Below, in pieces: positions 1 to 9,203 of a stretch of 64,000 nucleotides of DNA. Position numbers and translations under genes: made by a program. Position 1 is the first letter of the stretch. Each line of letters opens with the position of its first letter. The stretch comes from Mariniflexile maritimum (GTDB lineage: Bacteria; Bacteroidota; Bacteroidia; Flavobacteriales; Flavobacteriaceae), in contig NZ_WRPN01000001.1 of NCBI RefSeq assembly GCF_009746565.1, positions 310,001-374,000 of the forward strand. The letters are read 5' to 3'. The notes below the pieces were generated by a model. The model worked only from the letters and a program-made list of their open reading frames with translations. It made no database searches and was not told the origin of the DNA.

Positions 1-696
1 CTTGAAAAACAGGTCTTAAATGCAGCCGACCAACTTATTGTAACCAGTTTCACCACCAAAAAGGAATTTCAGTTGCTCACCCATAAACCCATTGAAGTGA
101 TAACGAACGGTTACGATAAGGAAACTGTGGCTGCCTTTACCATGGATTCAAAATTTACCATGTCGCATATTGGGTCTTTGTTATCAAAACGAAATCCCGA
201 AGTGTTGTGGCAGGTTTTGGGCGATTTAATGACTGAAAACGAGTCGTTCCCAAAAGATTTTCAACTAAATTTTATTGGCTTTGTGAGCGAAGAGGTGCTC
301 GCTTCCATTGCAAAGTACCAGTTAAGTAATTATATAAACAACATAGGTTATGTATCGCATAATGAAGCGATTGCATTTCAAAGAAAATCACAAATATTGT
401 TATTGGTTGAAATAGATTCCGAGGAAACCCAATGCATCATTCCGGGGAAGTTATTTGAATACATGGTTTCAAACCGCCCCATCATCGCTATTGGCCCCAT
501 TCATTCCGATGTTGAAAAAATAATAAAGGAAACCAATACCGGAAAATACTTCACCTATGATGATTATGACGCTTTAAAAACGAGTATCTTAGAGCATTAT
601 TTGGCATATAAAAATAAAGCTTTGCAAGTTTATCCCGTTGGATTGCAAAAATACAGCAGAAAATCGCTTACCCAAGCTTTATCAAAATTGTTATAA
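1..696 (+). CDS. Glycosyltransferase, C-terminal part (truncated by window start)
   Basis: The reading frame is open from base 1, so the gene begins upstream of the window; a TTG at 73 is only an internal codon. The visible 231 residues look like the C-terminal Rossmann half of a family 4 type glycosyltransferase: a VITNGYD segment, a strand-helix series, and an acidic stretch followed by a PGKLFEY motif typical of the nucleotide-sugar side of GT-B enzymes. The stop overlaps the start of the next gene (taATG), which encodes a flippase, so both probably belong to an exopolysaccharide or O-antigen operon. Donor and acceptor sugars cannot be told from this fragment. Confidence 0.8.
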   Translation, partial: LEKQVLNAADQLIVTSFTTKKEFQLLTHKPIEVITNGYDKETVAAFTMDSKFTMSHIGSLLSKRNPEVLWQVLGDLMTENESFPKDFQLNFIGFVSEEVLASIAKYQLSNYINNIGYVSHNEAIAFQRKSQILLLVEIDSEETQCIIPGKLFEYMVSNRPIIAIGPIHSDVEKIIKETNTGKYFTYDDYDALKTSILEHYLAYKNKALQVYPVGLQKYSRKSLTQALSKLL

Positions 697-2153
697 TGGG
701 CATAGTTACCACACAATCGTTTAAGAATACGGTATCAACCTATCTCGGGTTTGCCATTGGCGCACTTAATACGCTGTTTTTGTACACTTATTTTATTTCA
801 AACACTTATTATGGATTGGTGGCATTTTTAATGAGTACGGCCAACATTATCATGCCTTTAATGGCTTTTGGGGCACATAACACCATCATTAAGTTTTATT
901 CAACATTTAAAACCAAAAACTCGCTCAATAGTTTTTTAACCCTCATGCTTTTTTTGCCCTTGGCACTCATCATCCCCATTGGGCTTATTGGCTGTTTTAC
1001 TTACGAAACCATTGGTGAGTTGCTATCTCAAAAAAACAGTATTGTAAAGGAGTACGTTTGGTACATTTATGTTACCGCTATTGCCATGGCGTATTTTGAA
1101 GTGTTTTTTGCATGGTCGAAAACCCAGATGCAAACGGTTTTTGGCAATTTTATGAAAGAAGTATTCCATAGGGTAGGTACGATGCTCCTGCTTTTTGCCG
1201 TGTATTTTAAATGGCTCGATGTAGAGCAATTTATAATTGGTATCGTGGTGCTTCATGTAATCAGGACCATCATCATGAAATTGTACGCCTTTAGCTTAAA
1301 GTTTCCGGTAATTAAGTTTTATAAAATTGAGAAGTTGCCATCGATATTAAAATATTCAGCATTGATCATCATTGCGGGTTCCATTGCAACGGTTATCCTG
1401 GATATCGATTCCTTTATGTTGGGCATGTACATTCCCATTCAGGAAGTGGCCTATTATGGGGTTGCCATATACATCGCCACGGTAATTGTGGTGCCATCGC
1501 GCTCGATGCAGCAAATTTTACAACCGCTTACCGCAAAATACCTGAACGATAAGAACAAAGTTGCTTTAAAAGATTTATATGTAAGAAGCTCGCAAACCTT
1601 ATTTATTATCGGCGGTTTTATATTTGTTATTATTTTGGTAAACATTAACGCCCTTTATTTGTTGATACCAAAGGCATTTGGCGGCGGACTTCTAGTGGTT
1701 TTTTTAGTGGGCATTGCAAAACTTTATGATTGTTTGATGGGCTGTAACAATGTGGTGCTTTTTAATAGCGATTATTATAGGGTAGTGCTATTGTTTGGGG
1801 TTATTTTAACGGTTTTAACGGTATTTCTTAACATGCTTTTTATACCCATGTTTGGAATAAATGGGTCGGCATTTGCCACGTTTTTAGCGATTTCAGTTTA
1901 TAACACCATAAAAATCTATTTTGTGAAACTGAAGTTTGATATGATGCCTTTTGACAAAAATACGGGCTTGGTTTTATTGGTGATTGTTGGATGCGTGTTA
2001 CTTTTCTATTTTTGGGAGTTTCCGCTCCATCCCATTATCAATATTGCCTTAAAAACACTGTTGGTAACGGCCCTTTATGTTTTGGCAATTTTAAAACTCG
2101 AAATTTCCGAAGATATTTCAGGAATGTTAAGGAAGTATTTAAGGCTACGATAA
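696..2153 (+). CDS. Polysaccharide flippase, Wzx/MATE-like (oligosaccharide exporter)
   Basis: This 485-residue integral membrane protein has about 12-14 hydrophobic segments spread over its whole length and charged loops, the usual size and layout of Wzx/PST polysaccharide exporters of the MOP superfamily. These flip lipid-linked oligosaccharide units across the inner membrane. The start ATG overlaps the stop of the preceding glycosyltransferase by one base, which implies translational coupling and supports a role in polysaccharide assembly. The C-terminus ends in short charged residues after the last membrane segment. The family call is firm; the exported glycan is unknown. Confidence 0.85.
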   Translation: MGIVTTQSFKNTVSTYLGFAIGALNTLFLYTYFISNTYYGLVAFLMSTANIIMPLMAFGAHNTIIKFYSTFKTKNSLNSFLTLMLFLPLALIIPIGLIGCFTYETIGELLSQKNSIVKEYVWYIYVTAIAMAYFEVFFAWSKTQMQTVFGNFMKEVFHRVGTMLLLFAVYFKWLDVEQFIIGIVVLHVIRTIIMKLYAFSLKFPVIKFYKIEKLPSILKYSALIIIAGSIATVILDIDSFMLGMYIPIQEVAYYGVAIYIATVIVVPSRSMQQILQPLTAKYLNDKNKVALKDLYVRSSQTLFIIGGFIFVIILVNINALYLLIPKAFGGGLLVVFLVGIAKLYDCLMGCNNVVLFNSDYYRVVLLFGVILTVLTVFLNMLFIPMFGINGSAFATFLAISVYNTIKIYFVKLKFDMMPFDKNTGLVLLVIVGCVLLFYFWEFPLHPIINIALKTLLVTALYVLAILKLEISEDISGMLRKYLRLR

Positions 2154-2176
2154 AGAACGGGTTCTATTTGTTAATA

Positions 2177-2197
2177 GATTTCGCTTTCGCGGAAAAA
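2177..2197. repeat. Short GC-rich hairpin with CGC-TTTC-GCG core
   Basis: Just after the flippase stop there is an imperfect inverted repeat with CGC and GCG arms around a TTTC loop, flanked by ATT and GAAA. It resembles interspersed hairpins (CCCGC-TTTC-GCGGG type) that I recall from flavobacterial intergenic regions. It could be a degenerate copy or a weak transcript end for the polysaccharide genes; there is no good T-tract. Only one copy was noticed in this window. Confidence 0.3.
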
Positions 2198-2267
2198 CAG
2201 AAACCCCCACGATGTTGCTTTGAGGCAAACGTATCGCAGGGATTTCCAAACTAACCAACCAAAATTA

Positions 2268-3491
2268 TTAAGACCGTCTTCTTGAAGAAGCTTCCGATCG
2301 TGTATTGTTATTACCAGAATTGCTTCGTGTTTTTGCAGCCATTGGCTTGCTTTCTACGGTTCGGCTTACGGTGCGTTCCGAAGTTCTTTGTGTAACTTGC
2401 GGCATGCTTCTGGTAGCTGAATTACTTTTAGTATATGTACGTGAATTTGCGTTATTTGGTTTTTCAATCATATTATTTTTTTTGGTTCGCGTTACCACGT
2501 TGGTTCTTGGGTTATTTTCATGCGCTACAACAGGTCTATTAACGCTTTCACGGGTTGTTTTAGTATCGTTCATTCGGGAATTAATGCGTGTTGCTTGGGT
2601 GTTGTTGGTATAATCGCGCCTATTTGCATTGCTGTTTACTTGGGGCGCATTTCTTTCAGAATGTTTATTCAAATCACTTTCATAACGCCTTGAACTTTCA
2701 GTTCTGTTTTCAGTACGGGCAACTCTATCAGAACTTCTATCCAAATCACCTTCATAACGTCTTGAACTGGCTTTCCTGTTAATTTGTGTTACATTTTTCG
2801 GACTTCTGTAAACGGTGGCATATTCCCTGTTTCTTTCAATACTTTCACCCCTTCTGCCATAAATAGCGGTTTTAGGTCTGTAATTGTTATAAAAAGGCCT
2901 TGTGTAAACGTATCGCACCGGGGCATAATATTGTCTGTAAGGACGGTTGTAAACCACACAGTAATCGTACGCTGGTACCCTGTAATAACGGTGCCAAGGT
3001 CTATAAACATAGTGTCTATTATAAACGTTTATGTAGCCCGTTACATAAGAAAACACGTTGTAATTGTTGTAATGGATATACAAACCACCAACGCGCGATA
3101 CATAGCCATGGTTATTGTAGTTGATGTTTACGTTGCCCGCTTGCACGATGCGTCCGTAATAATCATAATAAATAGGGGTGTTTTCTATTTGGATGATGGC
3201 GCCGTACTCATCATATTGCACATAAGCATTGTAATCGTAACCCGAGTTGAAGCTGATGTTTACATTTGGAGAACCTATGGAAACATTTAAGCGCGAGTTA
3301 CCACGCAATAAATTAAAGTCGAATTGACCATCGGGGAAAACCGAAAATTCAATACCATCCTCCACAAAAATGAAAGCGTTACCGTAACCTCGGTTGTTAA
3401 AAGTATTTGTAAAGTCGGTGTTGGTTGTGTCGGCATTAACTGCAAATCCCGTAAGGATGAGGCCAGCTACTATGAATATAAACTTTTTCAT
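2268..3491 (-). CDS. Secreted Tyr/Asn-rich then Arg/Ser-rich protein of unknown function
   Basis: The 407-residue product starts with a signal peptide (MKKFIFIVAGLILTGFAVNA). Residues of roughly 25-150 form a Gly/Asn/Tyr-rich, probably beta-structured region with many NxNI and YxxYG patterns. Residues 150-215 are extremely rich in Tyr, Arg and Pro. The last 190 residues are low-complexity Arg/Ser/Asn/Thr, including two imperfect 24-residue copies around SSRRYE (72 bp apart in the DNA). The basic tail suggests binding to an acidic surface such as nucleic acid or polysaccharide, but that is inference. There is no C-terminal T9SS signal. The gene stands alone on the minus strand, and no function is recognised. 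Confidence 0.8.
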   Translation of the reverse strand: MKKFIFIVAGLILTGFAVNADTTNTDFTNTFNNRGYGNAFIFVEDGIEFSVFPDGQFDFNLLRGNSRLNVSIGSPNVNISFNSGYDYNAYVQYDEYGAIIQIENTPIYYDYYGRIVQAGNVNINYNNHGYVSRVGGLYIHYNNYNVFSYVTGYINVYNRHYVYRPWHRYYRVPAYDYCVVYNRPYRQYYAPVRYVYTRPFYNNYRPKTAIYGRRGESIERNREYATVYRSPKNVTQINRKASSRRYEGDLDRSSDRVARTENRTESSRRYESDLNKHSERNAPQVNSNANRRDYTNNTQATRINSRMNDTKTTRESVNRPVVAHENNPRTNVVTRTKKNNMIEKPNNANSRTYTKSNSATRSMPQVTQRTSERTVSRTVESKPMAAKTRSNSGNNNTRSEASSRRRS

Positions 3492-3666
3492 GATTGTGGG
3501 TATTAATTGTTATACGCTTAGGTAATTACAAACAACGTGCCAAAAAAATAGAATTAGGTTTAAGTAGTTGAATATCAATTATATATTTTGAATAAATTGA
3601 AAAGCTATTTTGATTAAGCGACTTTCAACCCATACGAAAATACCAAAACGCAGGCAATATTTGGGT

Positions 3667-4083
3667 TTAATCCAAAAATTTACTTTTCAATTCGGGAGTA
3701 GGTATCCAGCACGATTCTTTTTTGCCGTACCACTTGTATCTGTTTTTCGCTATATAATCGTAAACCCAATCACGAATACCTACCGGAACGATAAGAAAGA
3801 TGCTTGCAATATTTTGGGGGAACCCTAAAGCACTAGCAATTTTTAAAGCTGCCGTCGATTTTGATACCATGCCTTTTTCGGGCGTATATAAAAGTATGGA
3901 ATCTGTTTTTGTGGTATCTATATCATGCTTTTTAATAAGTTCCTGTCCTGTTTCACCTTGTAGCGCAGCAAAAAGAAATACGTTTTTTTTATCGTGTTTA
4001 ATAACATATTGAACAGAGGCGTTGCAAAGGTTGCAAACACCATCAAAAAGTATCAGTTTTTTATGCTTTGGTAGGTTTGTCAT
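3667..4083 (-). CDS. DCC-family thiol-disulfide oxidoreductase (DUF393)
   Basis: From the ATG at 4083 the protein has 138 residues and opens with a short polar stretch leading into LILFDGVCNLCN, the DxxCxxC signature that names the DCC (YuxK) family. Members are thioredoxin-like and thought to be redox active through the two cysteines. An upstream in-frame start at 4137 would add 18 residues unlike the family N-terminus, so the shorter start was chosen. Later blocks (KSTAALKIA, YDYIAKNRYKWYGKK) also fit the family. It is a single gene between unrelated neighbours. The physiological substrate is not known. Confidence 0.85.
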   Translation of the reverse strand: MTNLPKHKKLILFDGVCNLCNASVQYVIKHDKKNVFLFAALQGETGQELIKKHDIDTTKTDSILLYTPEKGMVSKSTAALKIASALGFPQNIASIFLIVPVGIRDWVYDYIAKNRYKWYGKKESCWIPTPELKSKFLD

Positions 4084-4268
4084 ATTTCGGTTTATAACAG
4101 CAAGGTTTGTAAAATTTCCGGTTGGGTATGCGCCCACAAATATACGGTTTTTGAAGCCATTTAAAACCTAGTGTTTTTTTATAAATTAAATGTTAATCCT
4201 GACATATATCATAGTTCCTTTGTTTAAAATTGATTATATTTAAGTGTTTCATAATAAAGGCTGTAATG

Positions 4269-5120
4269 ATGAGAAAAATAGTAGTTCCAACGGATTTTTC
4301 TGAAAACGCTACCAACGCATTGGAATATGCACTAGCGCTTTTTAAATATGATTTCAGCGAGTTTTACATCTTAAATGCCTACCAAGATGCTATTTATGCA
4401 AATGCATCGGTTACCCAAGAAAATTTAGCCGAAGTAACAAGTGCCATGGCCCAACAAAGCCAATCGCAATTAGATGAACTTTTAAAATATGTAACTAGTA
4501 TTTCACCCAATCCAAGGCATAAATATTATGTAATTTCATCAAACAGTGTACTGGTTAATGGCGTTAACACGGTAGTTGATGAACAAAATATCGACATCGT
4601 TGTTATGGGCACACGTGGTTTTACCAACAACAGGCAACTGGTTTTTGGCAGCCATACCTTGCAGGTTTTAAAATATGTGTCGTGTCCGGTTTTGGCCATT
4701 CCTGAAAATTATAAATATACGCAGCCCAAACATATCATGTTTCCAACCAATTTTTTAATTCCATATAAACGCAGGGAATTAAAACTTTTATGCGGTATGG
4801 CAAGTCCGTATCGAGCTGAAATTGATATTGTTTATATTTCAAAAAGCAATACCCTTTCAATACGGCAACAAGATAATCAGGATTTTGTTAAAGACGTTCT
4901 TTGCAAAAACACCTTAAACATTAAAACCATCAAATCCAAAAACATTACAGAGGCCATCCACCACTATATCACCCAAAACGGTATCGATATGCTGGTTATG
5001 GTAAATAGCCAACATACATTTTTAGAGAACATGTTGTTGCAATCTACCATCGACAAAATGGGTAGTTCGTTAAACATTCCATTTTTGGTTTTGCAGAACA
5101 TCAATCGCGATAATTTATAA
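4269..5120 (+). CDS. Universal stress protein, double UspA domain (first of three)
   Basis: The start at 4269 gives MRKIVVPTDFSENA, the typical UspA opening; an ATG directly before it and a longer in-frame start at 4230 are possible but unlikely. The protein (about 283 residues) contains two UspA-like halves. The N-terminal half ends with the nucleotide-binding motif MGTRGFTNNRQLVFGSHT (G-x2-G-x9-G-S/T), while the C-terminal half has lost it and keeps only the flanking LVMV and IPFLV strands. Such proteins bind ATP/AMP and respond to starvation, redox or oxygen stress. It heads a run of three paralogues separated by 23 and 4 bases, followed by nuclease genes, so a common operon is likely. Confidence 0.9.
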   Translation: MRKIVVPTDFSENATNALEYALALFKYDFSEFYILNAYQDAIYANASVTQENLAEVTSAMAQQSQSQLDELLKYVTSISPNPRHKYYVISSNSVLVNGVNTVVDEQNIDIVVMGTRGFTNNRQLVFGSHTLQVLKYVSCPVLAIPENYKYTQPKHIMFPTNFLIPYKRRELKLLCGMASPYRAEIDIVYISKSNTLSIRQQDNQDFVKDVLCKNTLNIKTIKSKNITEAIHHYITQNGIDMLVMVNSQHTFLENMLLQSTIDKMGSSLNIPFLVLQNINRDNL

Positions 5121-5143
5121 CGTAACAATTTAAAACTTAGGTC

Positions 5144-5989
5144 ATGAAAAAAATACTTTTGCCTACCGATTTTTCCAACAATTCATGGAACGCCATAAAA
5201 TATGCCGTGAATTTGTTTAAAGATGAAACATGCCATTTTTACTTGTTGAATACCTATACGCCCATTATTTACCAAGTAGAATATGTAGAAGTCTATTCCG
5301 GACAGTTTGGAATGGTTGAAGCCATGGAAGAAGCCTCAAATAACGGTTTGGAAAAAATAATTCAGCGTATTGAAAAGGAATTTAAAAACCCAAAACACAC
5401 CGTTAGTAAAATTTCTTCGTTTAACACCCTTACGGCTGCCATTGAAGAAATTTCTACTTCAAAAAAAATAGATTGTATTGTCATGGGCACTAAAGGAGCT
5501 ACCGGTGCGACCGAAATTTTATTTGGCTCCAACACCGTGCACACCATAAAAAATACCAAACGCCCTTTATTGGCAATTCCCAATGATTATCAGTTTGAAA
5601 CCCCTAAAGAAATTTTATTTCCATCGGATTATGCCATCGATTTTAAAAAGGAACACGTACAGCCATTGCTTGATATAGCCGCCATGTACCAATCGCGCAT
5701 CCATGTAATGAACGCGTCTTTTGGATATGAACTATCTGAAAGCCAACAGCATAATAAAGAAAAATTAGAAACTTATTTTAAACCGTTCACCCATATTTTC
5801 CATAGTGTTAGCAACCAAACCGTTGAAGATGCCATAGCAAAATTTCAATCAAAGGCTCATATTAATTTGTTGGTGATGATCAATAATAAACATTCATTTT
5901 TTGAAAACCTGTTTTTTAAGTCCACCATCAGCCACATCGGATTTCATTTAAAAATCCCGTTTTTAGTCATTCCTTCACAAATAAAATAA
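5144..5989 (+). CDS. Universal stress protein, double UspA domain (second of three)
   Basis: This 281-residue paralogue of its neighbours begins MKKILLPTDFSNNSWNA and carries the ATP-binding motif GTKGATGATEILFGSNT in its first half. The second half again lacks the glycine motif and has MINNKHSFFENLFFKST at the corresponding place. The pattern of one intact and one degenerate UspA domain recurs in all three copies, so it predates their duplication. The gap to the next gene is only 4 bases, supporting co-transcription. The specific stress is not indicated by sequence. Confidence 0.9.
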   Translation: MKKILLPTDFSNNSWNAIKYAVNLFKDETCHFYLLNTYTPIIYQVEYVEVYSGQFGMVEAMEEASNNGLEKIIQRIEKEFKNPKHTVSKISSFNTLTAAIEEISTSKKIDCIVMGTKGATGATEILFGSNTVHTIKNTKRPLLAIPNDYQFETPKEILFPSDYAIDFKKEHVQPLLDIAAMYQSRIHVMNASFGYELSESQQHNKEKLETYFKPFTHIFHSVSNQTVEDAIAKFQSKAHINLLVMINNKHSFFENLFFKSTISHIGFHLKIPFLVIPSQIK

Positions 5990-5993
5990 CCCT

Positions 5994-6833
5994 ATGGAAA
6001 CCAAGAGTTTAAATGTTTTATTGCCAACCGATTTTTCAGACAACGCATGGAATACCGTGGTGTATGCCCTAAAATTGTATCAAAAGCAGGCATGCCGGTT
6101 TTATTTTTTGCATGCCACAAAAATTCGGCTTAAAAATTCGGCCATTAGTTCCAGCAAATTGTCCGATGTTATCAGGGAAGCCGCCACTAAGGAAATGGAC
6201 GCTTTAAAAGCATTGGCAGAAAGTTCCAACATAAGCAAACACCATAAATTTATGAGCATTATTAGTTCGGAAGATCTTATAGATGCCATAGAAATTGCGG
6301 TGGTAAAGCACAATATTGATGTGGTTATTTTAGGAACCAAAGGCGCTACGGGTGCCAAAAAACTTTTTTTTGGAAGCAATACGGTAGGTGTTATCAAGAA
6401 CATGCGGCTTAGGCCCATTTTGGTGGTGCCCGATGAATACGATTTTGTGGTGCCACAGCAAATAGCATTTCCAACCGATTTTAATAGGATGTACAACCAC
6501 GTACAATTACAGCCTATTTTAGACCTGGCCACATTATACCATTCCAAACTTAGAATTGTCCATATCAACAAAGAAAAGGCACTAAGCCCCGTACAAGAAG
6601 AAAATCTTGAAATATTAAAAGGCTGTCTTAGTGCTTTGCACTTTAGTTTTCATTGGATGCCCGATTATATAAAACTTACCAAGGAAATCCATTTTTTTAT
6701 AGAGGAACTGAACATCGATATGTTGGTGATGTTAAATTATAAGCACAGTTTTATCCAAAATATCGTGAATGAACCAGTAATTGCAAACATTGGGTTTAAC
6801 CCAAAAATACCGTTTTTGGTCGTGCCTGTTTAA
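5994..6833 (+). CDS. Universal stress protein, double UspA domain (third of three)
   Basis: This 279-residue protein begins with a short extension before NVLLPTDFSDNAWN and has the motif LGTKGATGAKKLFFGSNT in the first UspA half, so it should bind ATP there. The C-terminal half is degenerate, with MLNYKHSFIQN in place of the glycine-rich loop. It lies 4 bases after the second copy and 24 bases before the ATP-cone nuclease gene. Divergence among the three copies is substantial, which argues for old, functionally separated duplicates rather than a recent amplification. Confidence 0.9.
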   Translation: METKSLNVLLPTDFSDNAWNTVVYALKLYQKQACRFYFLHATKIRLKNSAISSSKLSDVIREAATKEMDALKALAESSNISKHHKFMSIISSEDLIDAIEIAVVKHNIDVVILGTKGATGAKKLFFGSNTVGVIKNMRLRPILVVPDEYDFVVPQQIAFPTDFNRMYNHVQLQPILDLATLYHSKLRIVHINKEKALSPVQEENLEILKGCLSALHFSFHWMPDYIKLTKEIHFFIEELNIDMLVMLNYKHSFIQNIVNEPVIANIGFNPKIPFLVVPV

Positions 6834-6857
6834 ACCTTGAAAAACATCCAGTCTATT

Positions 6858-7700
6858 ATGAAAGACCAACCCATACGCATCGTTAAATCTTCAGGTGAAA
6901 AAGTAATATTTTCATTTGAAAAACTTCGGCGTTCTTTAATGCGAACGGGCGCAGAACCCGCCATGGTTGACGCCATTTTAAAGATTGTAAAGGACGAATT
7001 ATACCAAGGCATTACTACCAACGAATTGTACAACAGGGCTTTTGCGCTGTTAAAAAAGCAAAAAAGCTATTTGGCATCCAAATACAAACTTAAAAAAGCC
7101 ATTTATGAACTTGGGCCTACAGGGTATCCCTTCGAGCGTTTTATTGCTGCCATTTTAAAGTATTCGGGTTTTAAGGTAGAAGTTGGACAAATTCTGCAAG
7201 GCGCCTGTGTAAGCCATGAAATTGACGTTGTTGCCCAAAAAAATGGCGAAACCACCATTATAGAATGTAAGTTCCATAGCCAGCAGGGTCAAAACTGTAA
7301 TGTTAAAATCCCATTATATATTAACTCCCGTTATATGGATGTGAAAACCCATTGGAACGCAAACCATAAAAACAACACCAAGCTAACCAAAGGGTGGGTG
7401 GTAACCAATACGCGTTTTACCACCGATGCCATTAGCTATGGCAACTGCTGCGGCTTGTATTTATTAAGTTGGGACTATCCTAAAAACGATGGCCTAAGGG
7501 ATAGAATAGATAGGTTGGGGCTGTACCCAATTACCGTTTCTACCTTGTTAACCAACAGGGAAAAACAGTTTTTACTGAGTAGGGACGTGGTGCTGTGTAG
7601 AGAACTGGTGGGCGATGTGTTTTATTTGGACCATTTAGGGATTTCACAAACACGTAAGGATAAAATAATGAAAGAAATAAAGGAGCTGTGCAACCATTAA
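6858..7700 (+). CDS. ATP-cone domain fused to Mrr-like restriction endonuclease domain
   Basis: The start was set at the ATG at 6858, giving 280 residues; a TTG at 6837 would add only seven. Residues 5-90 match the ATP-cone, the nucleotide-binding regulatory domain of ribonucleotide reductases and NrdR (IRIVKSSGEKVIFSFEKLRR, then the helical YELGPTGYPFE segment). Residues 90-200 resemble the Mrr/PD-(D/E)xK fold, with E93, D123 (SHEIDVVA) and the E136-x-K138 pair (IIECKFH) all present, so the nuclease should be active. The C-terminal part is a small helical region with an LxxLGIS helix-hairpin-like end. The architecture suggests a DNA or RNA nuclease switched by ATP/dATP level. It sits between UspA genes and a beta-CASP RNase gene. 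The target is unknown. Confidence 0.8.
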   Translation: MKDQPIRIVKSSGEKVIFSFEKLRRSLMRTGAEPAMVDAILKIVKDELYQGITTNELYNRAFALLKKQKSYLASKYKLKKAIYELGPTGYPFERFIAAILKYSGFKVEVGQILQGACVSHEIDVVAQKNGETTIIECKFHSQQGQNCNVKIPLYINSRYMDVKTHWNANHKNNTKLTKGWVVTNTRFTTDAISYGNCCGLYLLSWDYPKNDGLRDRIDRLGLYPITVSTLLTNREKQFLLSRDVVLCRELVGDVFYLDHLGISQTRKDKIMKEIKELCNH

Positions 7701-7748
7701 TAATTAAGAATGAATAATTAAAAAAGAATGTAGTTTATAAAATATAGA

Positions 7749-9128
7749 ATGAAGATGGACAACCGGGTAAACATCACGTTTTTAGGCGCTTCGCAAACGG
7801 TTACGGGCTCAAAATTCCTTATTGAAACTTCCGAAAAAAATATTTTGATAGATTGCGGAATGTTCCAAGGGTTGAAAGCGCTTCGTGAACTGAATTGGCA
7901 AAATCTTCCCGTAAATACCGAAACCATCGATGTGGTGCTGTTAACCCACGGGCATCTGGATCATGTAGGCTACCTTCCACGTCTTTTAAAACAAGGGTTT
8001 TCAGGTAATATTATTGGCACAGCGCCCACGCTTGCCATTGCCGAAATTATTCTTTTGGATAGTGCCAAAATTCATGAAGAAGAGGCCTTAAAAGCAAATA
8101 AGGAACATTATACCAAGCACAAACCCGCACTCCCTTTTTATACGGTTAAGGATGCCGAAAAAACCATACGGCATTTTGAAGTGGGCGTGCCCGATAAATG
8201 GGTAATGCTTTCAGAACACATATCGTACAGATTTCAATTTAATGGGCACATTATAGGGGCAACCTTTATTGAACTGGACATTAACGGTAAGCGTTTTGTG
8301 TTTTCCGGCGATGTTGGCAGGCGCAACGATTATTTATTGGACAATCCTAAAAAACCCGAATGGGCCGATTTTCTATTCCTTGAGAGCACCTATGGCAATA
8401 CGTTGCATCCGGATGAAGATGTTGAAGCCATTCTTTCGCATTTAATTATCGATACCATCCACAAACAAGGCAATCTCATCATTCCCAGTTTTGCAGTTGA
8501 GCGTTTACAAACCATTATGTACATTTTATGGCAGCTATTTCAAAGGAACAAAATCCCCAATATTCCCATAATTATTGATAGCCCCATGGGCAACAATGTG
8601 CTCGATGTTTTTAGAAGTTTTCCCAAATGGCATAAACTCTCGGTGCAAGAGTACGACGCCATGTGCAACCATGTTACCATCATTCAATCGTACCAAGACA
8701 CCTGGAAAACCATTGATGATAAGCGCCCAAAAATCATTATTGCCGGTAGTGGTATGGTAACGGGCGGTAGGGTGTTAACCTATTTGCAGCAATTTATAGA
8801 CAATCCGCTTACCACCGTGTTATTGGTAGGGTATCAAGCTGAAGGTACTCGTGGCAGATTGTTGCAGGATGGTGCGTACGAAATCCGTTTTTTCGGCAAG
8901 TATTATCCTGTGAAGGCCACTATAAAAAGTTTGGAAAGTTTGTCGGCACATGCCGACCAAGCAGATTTGCTAAACTGGATAGACAGCATTAAAAATATAC
9001 CAGAACAGGTGTTTCTGGTTCATGGCGAGCCAACCGTTTTAGATGCTTTTCGCGTGAAAATAGAAAAAACCTGCCAATGGCATGTAAAGGTTCCTAAACT
9101 TAATGAAACAATAACCGTAATGGTTTAA
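7749..9128 (+). CDS. Metallo-beta-lactamase fold RNase, beta-CASP family
   Basis: This 459-residue protein has the complete MBL zinc motif H67-x-H69-x-D71-H72 (THGHLDHVG), an early LGASQTVTGS strand, a GDVGRR block carrying the Asp ligand, ESTYGN, a beta-CASP insert with SGMVTGGR, and the C-terminal RMMBL motif SAHADQADLL. It matches the bacterial homologues of CPSF73/RNase J-like exonucleases, commonly annotated as MBL-fold RNA exonucleases. It follows the ATP-cone nuclease by 48 bases. The physical link with stress proteins suggests RNA turnover in non-growing cells, which is inference. Confidence 0.9.
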   Translation: MKMDNRVNITFLGASQTVTGSKFLIETSEKNILIDCGMFQGLKALRELNWQNLPVNTETIDVVLLTHGHLDHVGYLPRLLKQGFSGNIIGTAPTLAIAEIILLDSAKIHEEEALKANKEHYTKHKPALPFYTVKDAEKTIRHFEVGVPDKWVMLSEHISYRFQFNGHIIGATFIELDINGKRFVFSGDVGRRNDYLLDNPKKPEWADFLFLESTYGNTLHPDEDVEAILSHLIIDTIHKQGNLIIPSFAVERLQTIMYILWQLFQRNKIPNIPIIIDSPMGNNVLDVFRSFPKWHKLSVQEYDAMCNHVTIIQSYQDTWKTIDDKRPKIIIAGSGMVTGGRVLTYLQQFIDNPLTTVLLVGYQAEGTRGRLLQDGAYEIRFFGKYYPVKATIKSLESLSAHADQADLLNWIDSIKNIPEQVFLVHGEPTVLDAFRVKIEKTCQWHVKVPKLNETITVMV

Positions 9129-9203
9129 TAAAATATTGAAAATGATAATTTTATATCTGTTTTTTTAAGTAAGATGAAATAATAATTTTTAAAACTTTAA
9201 ATC

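Noticed and set aside
2784-3290. A 168-codon plus-strand frame rich in Val/Ile
   Set aside because: It is antisense to the Tyr/Asn-rich secreted protein; the minus-strand frame has a signal peptide and is longer.
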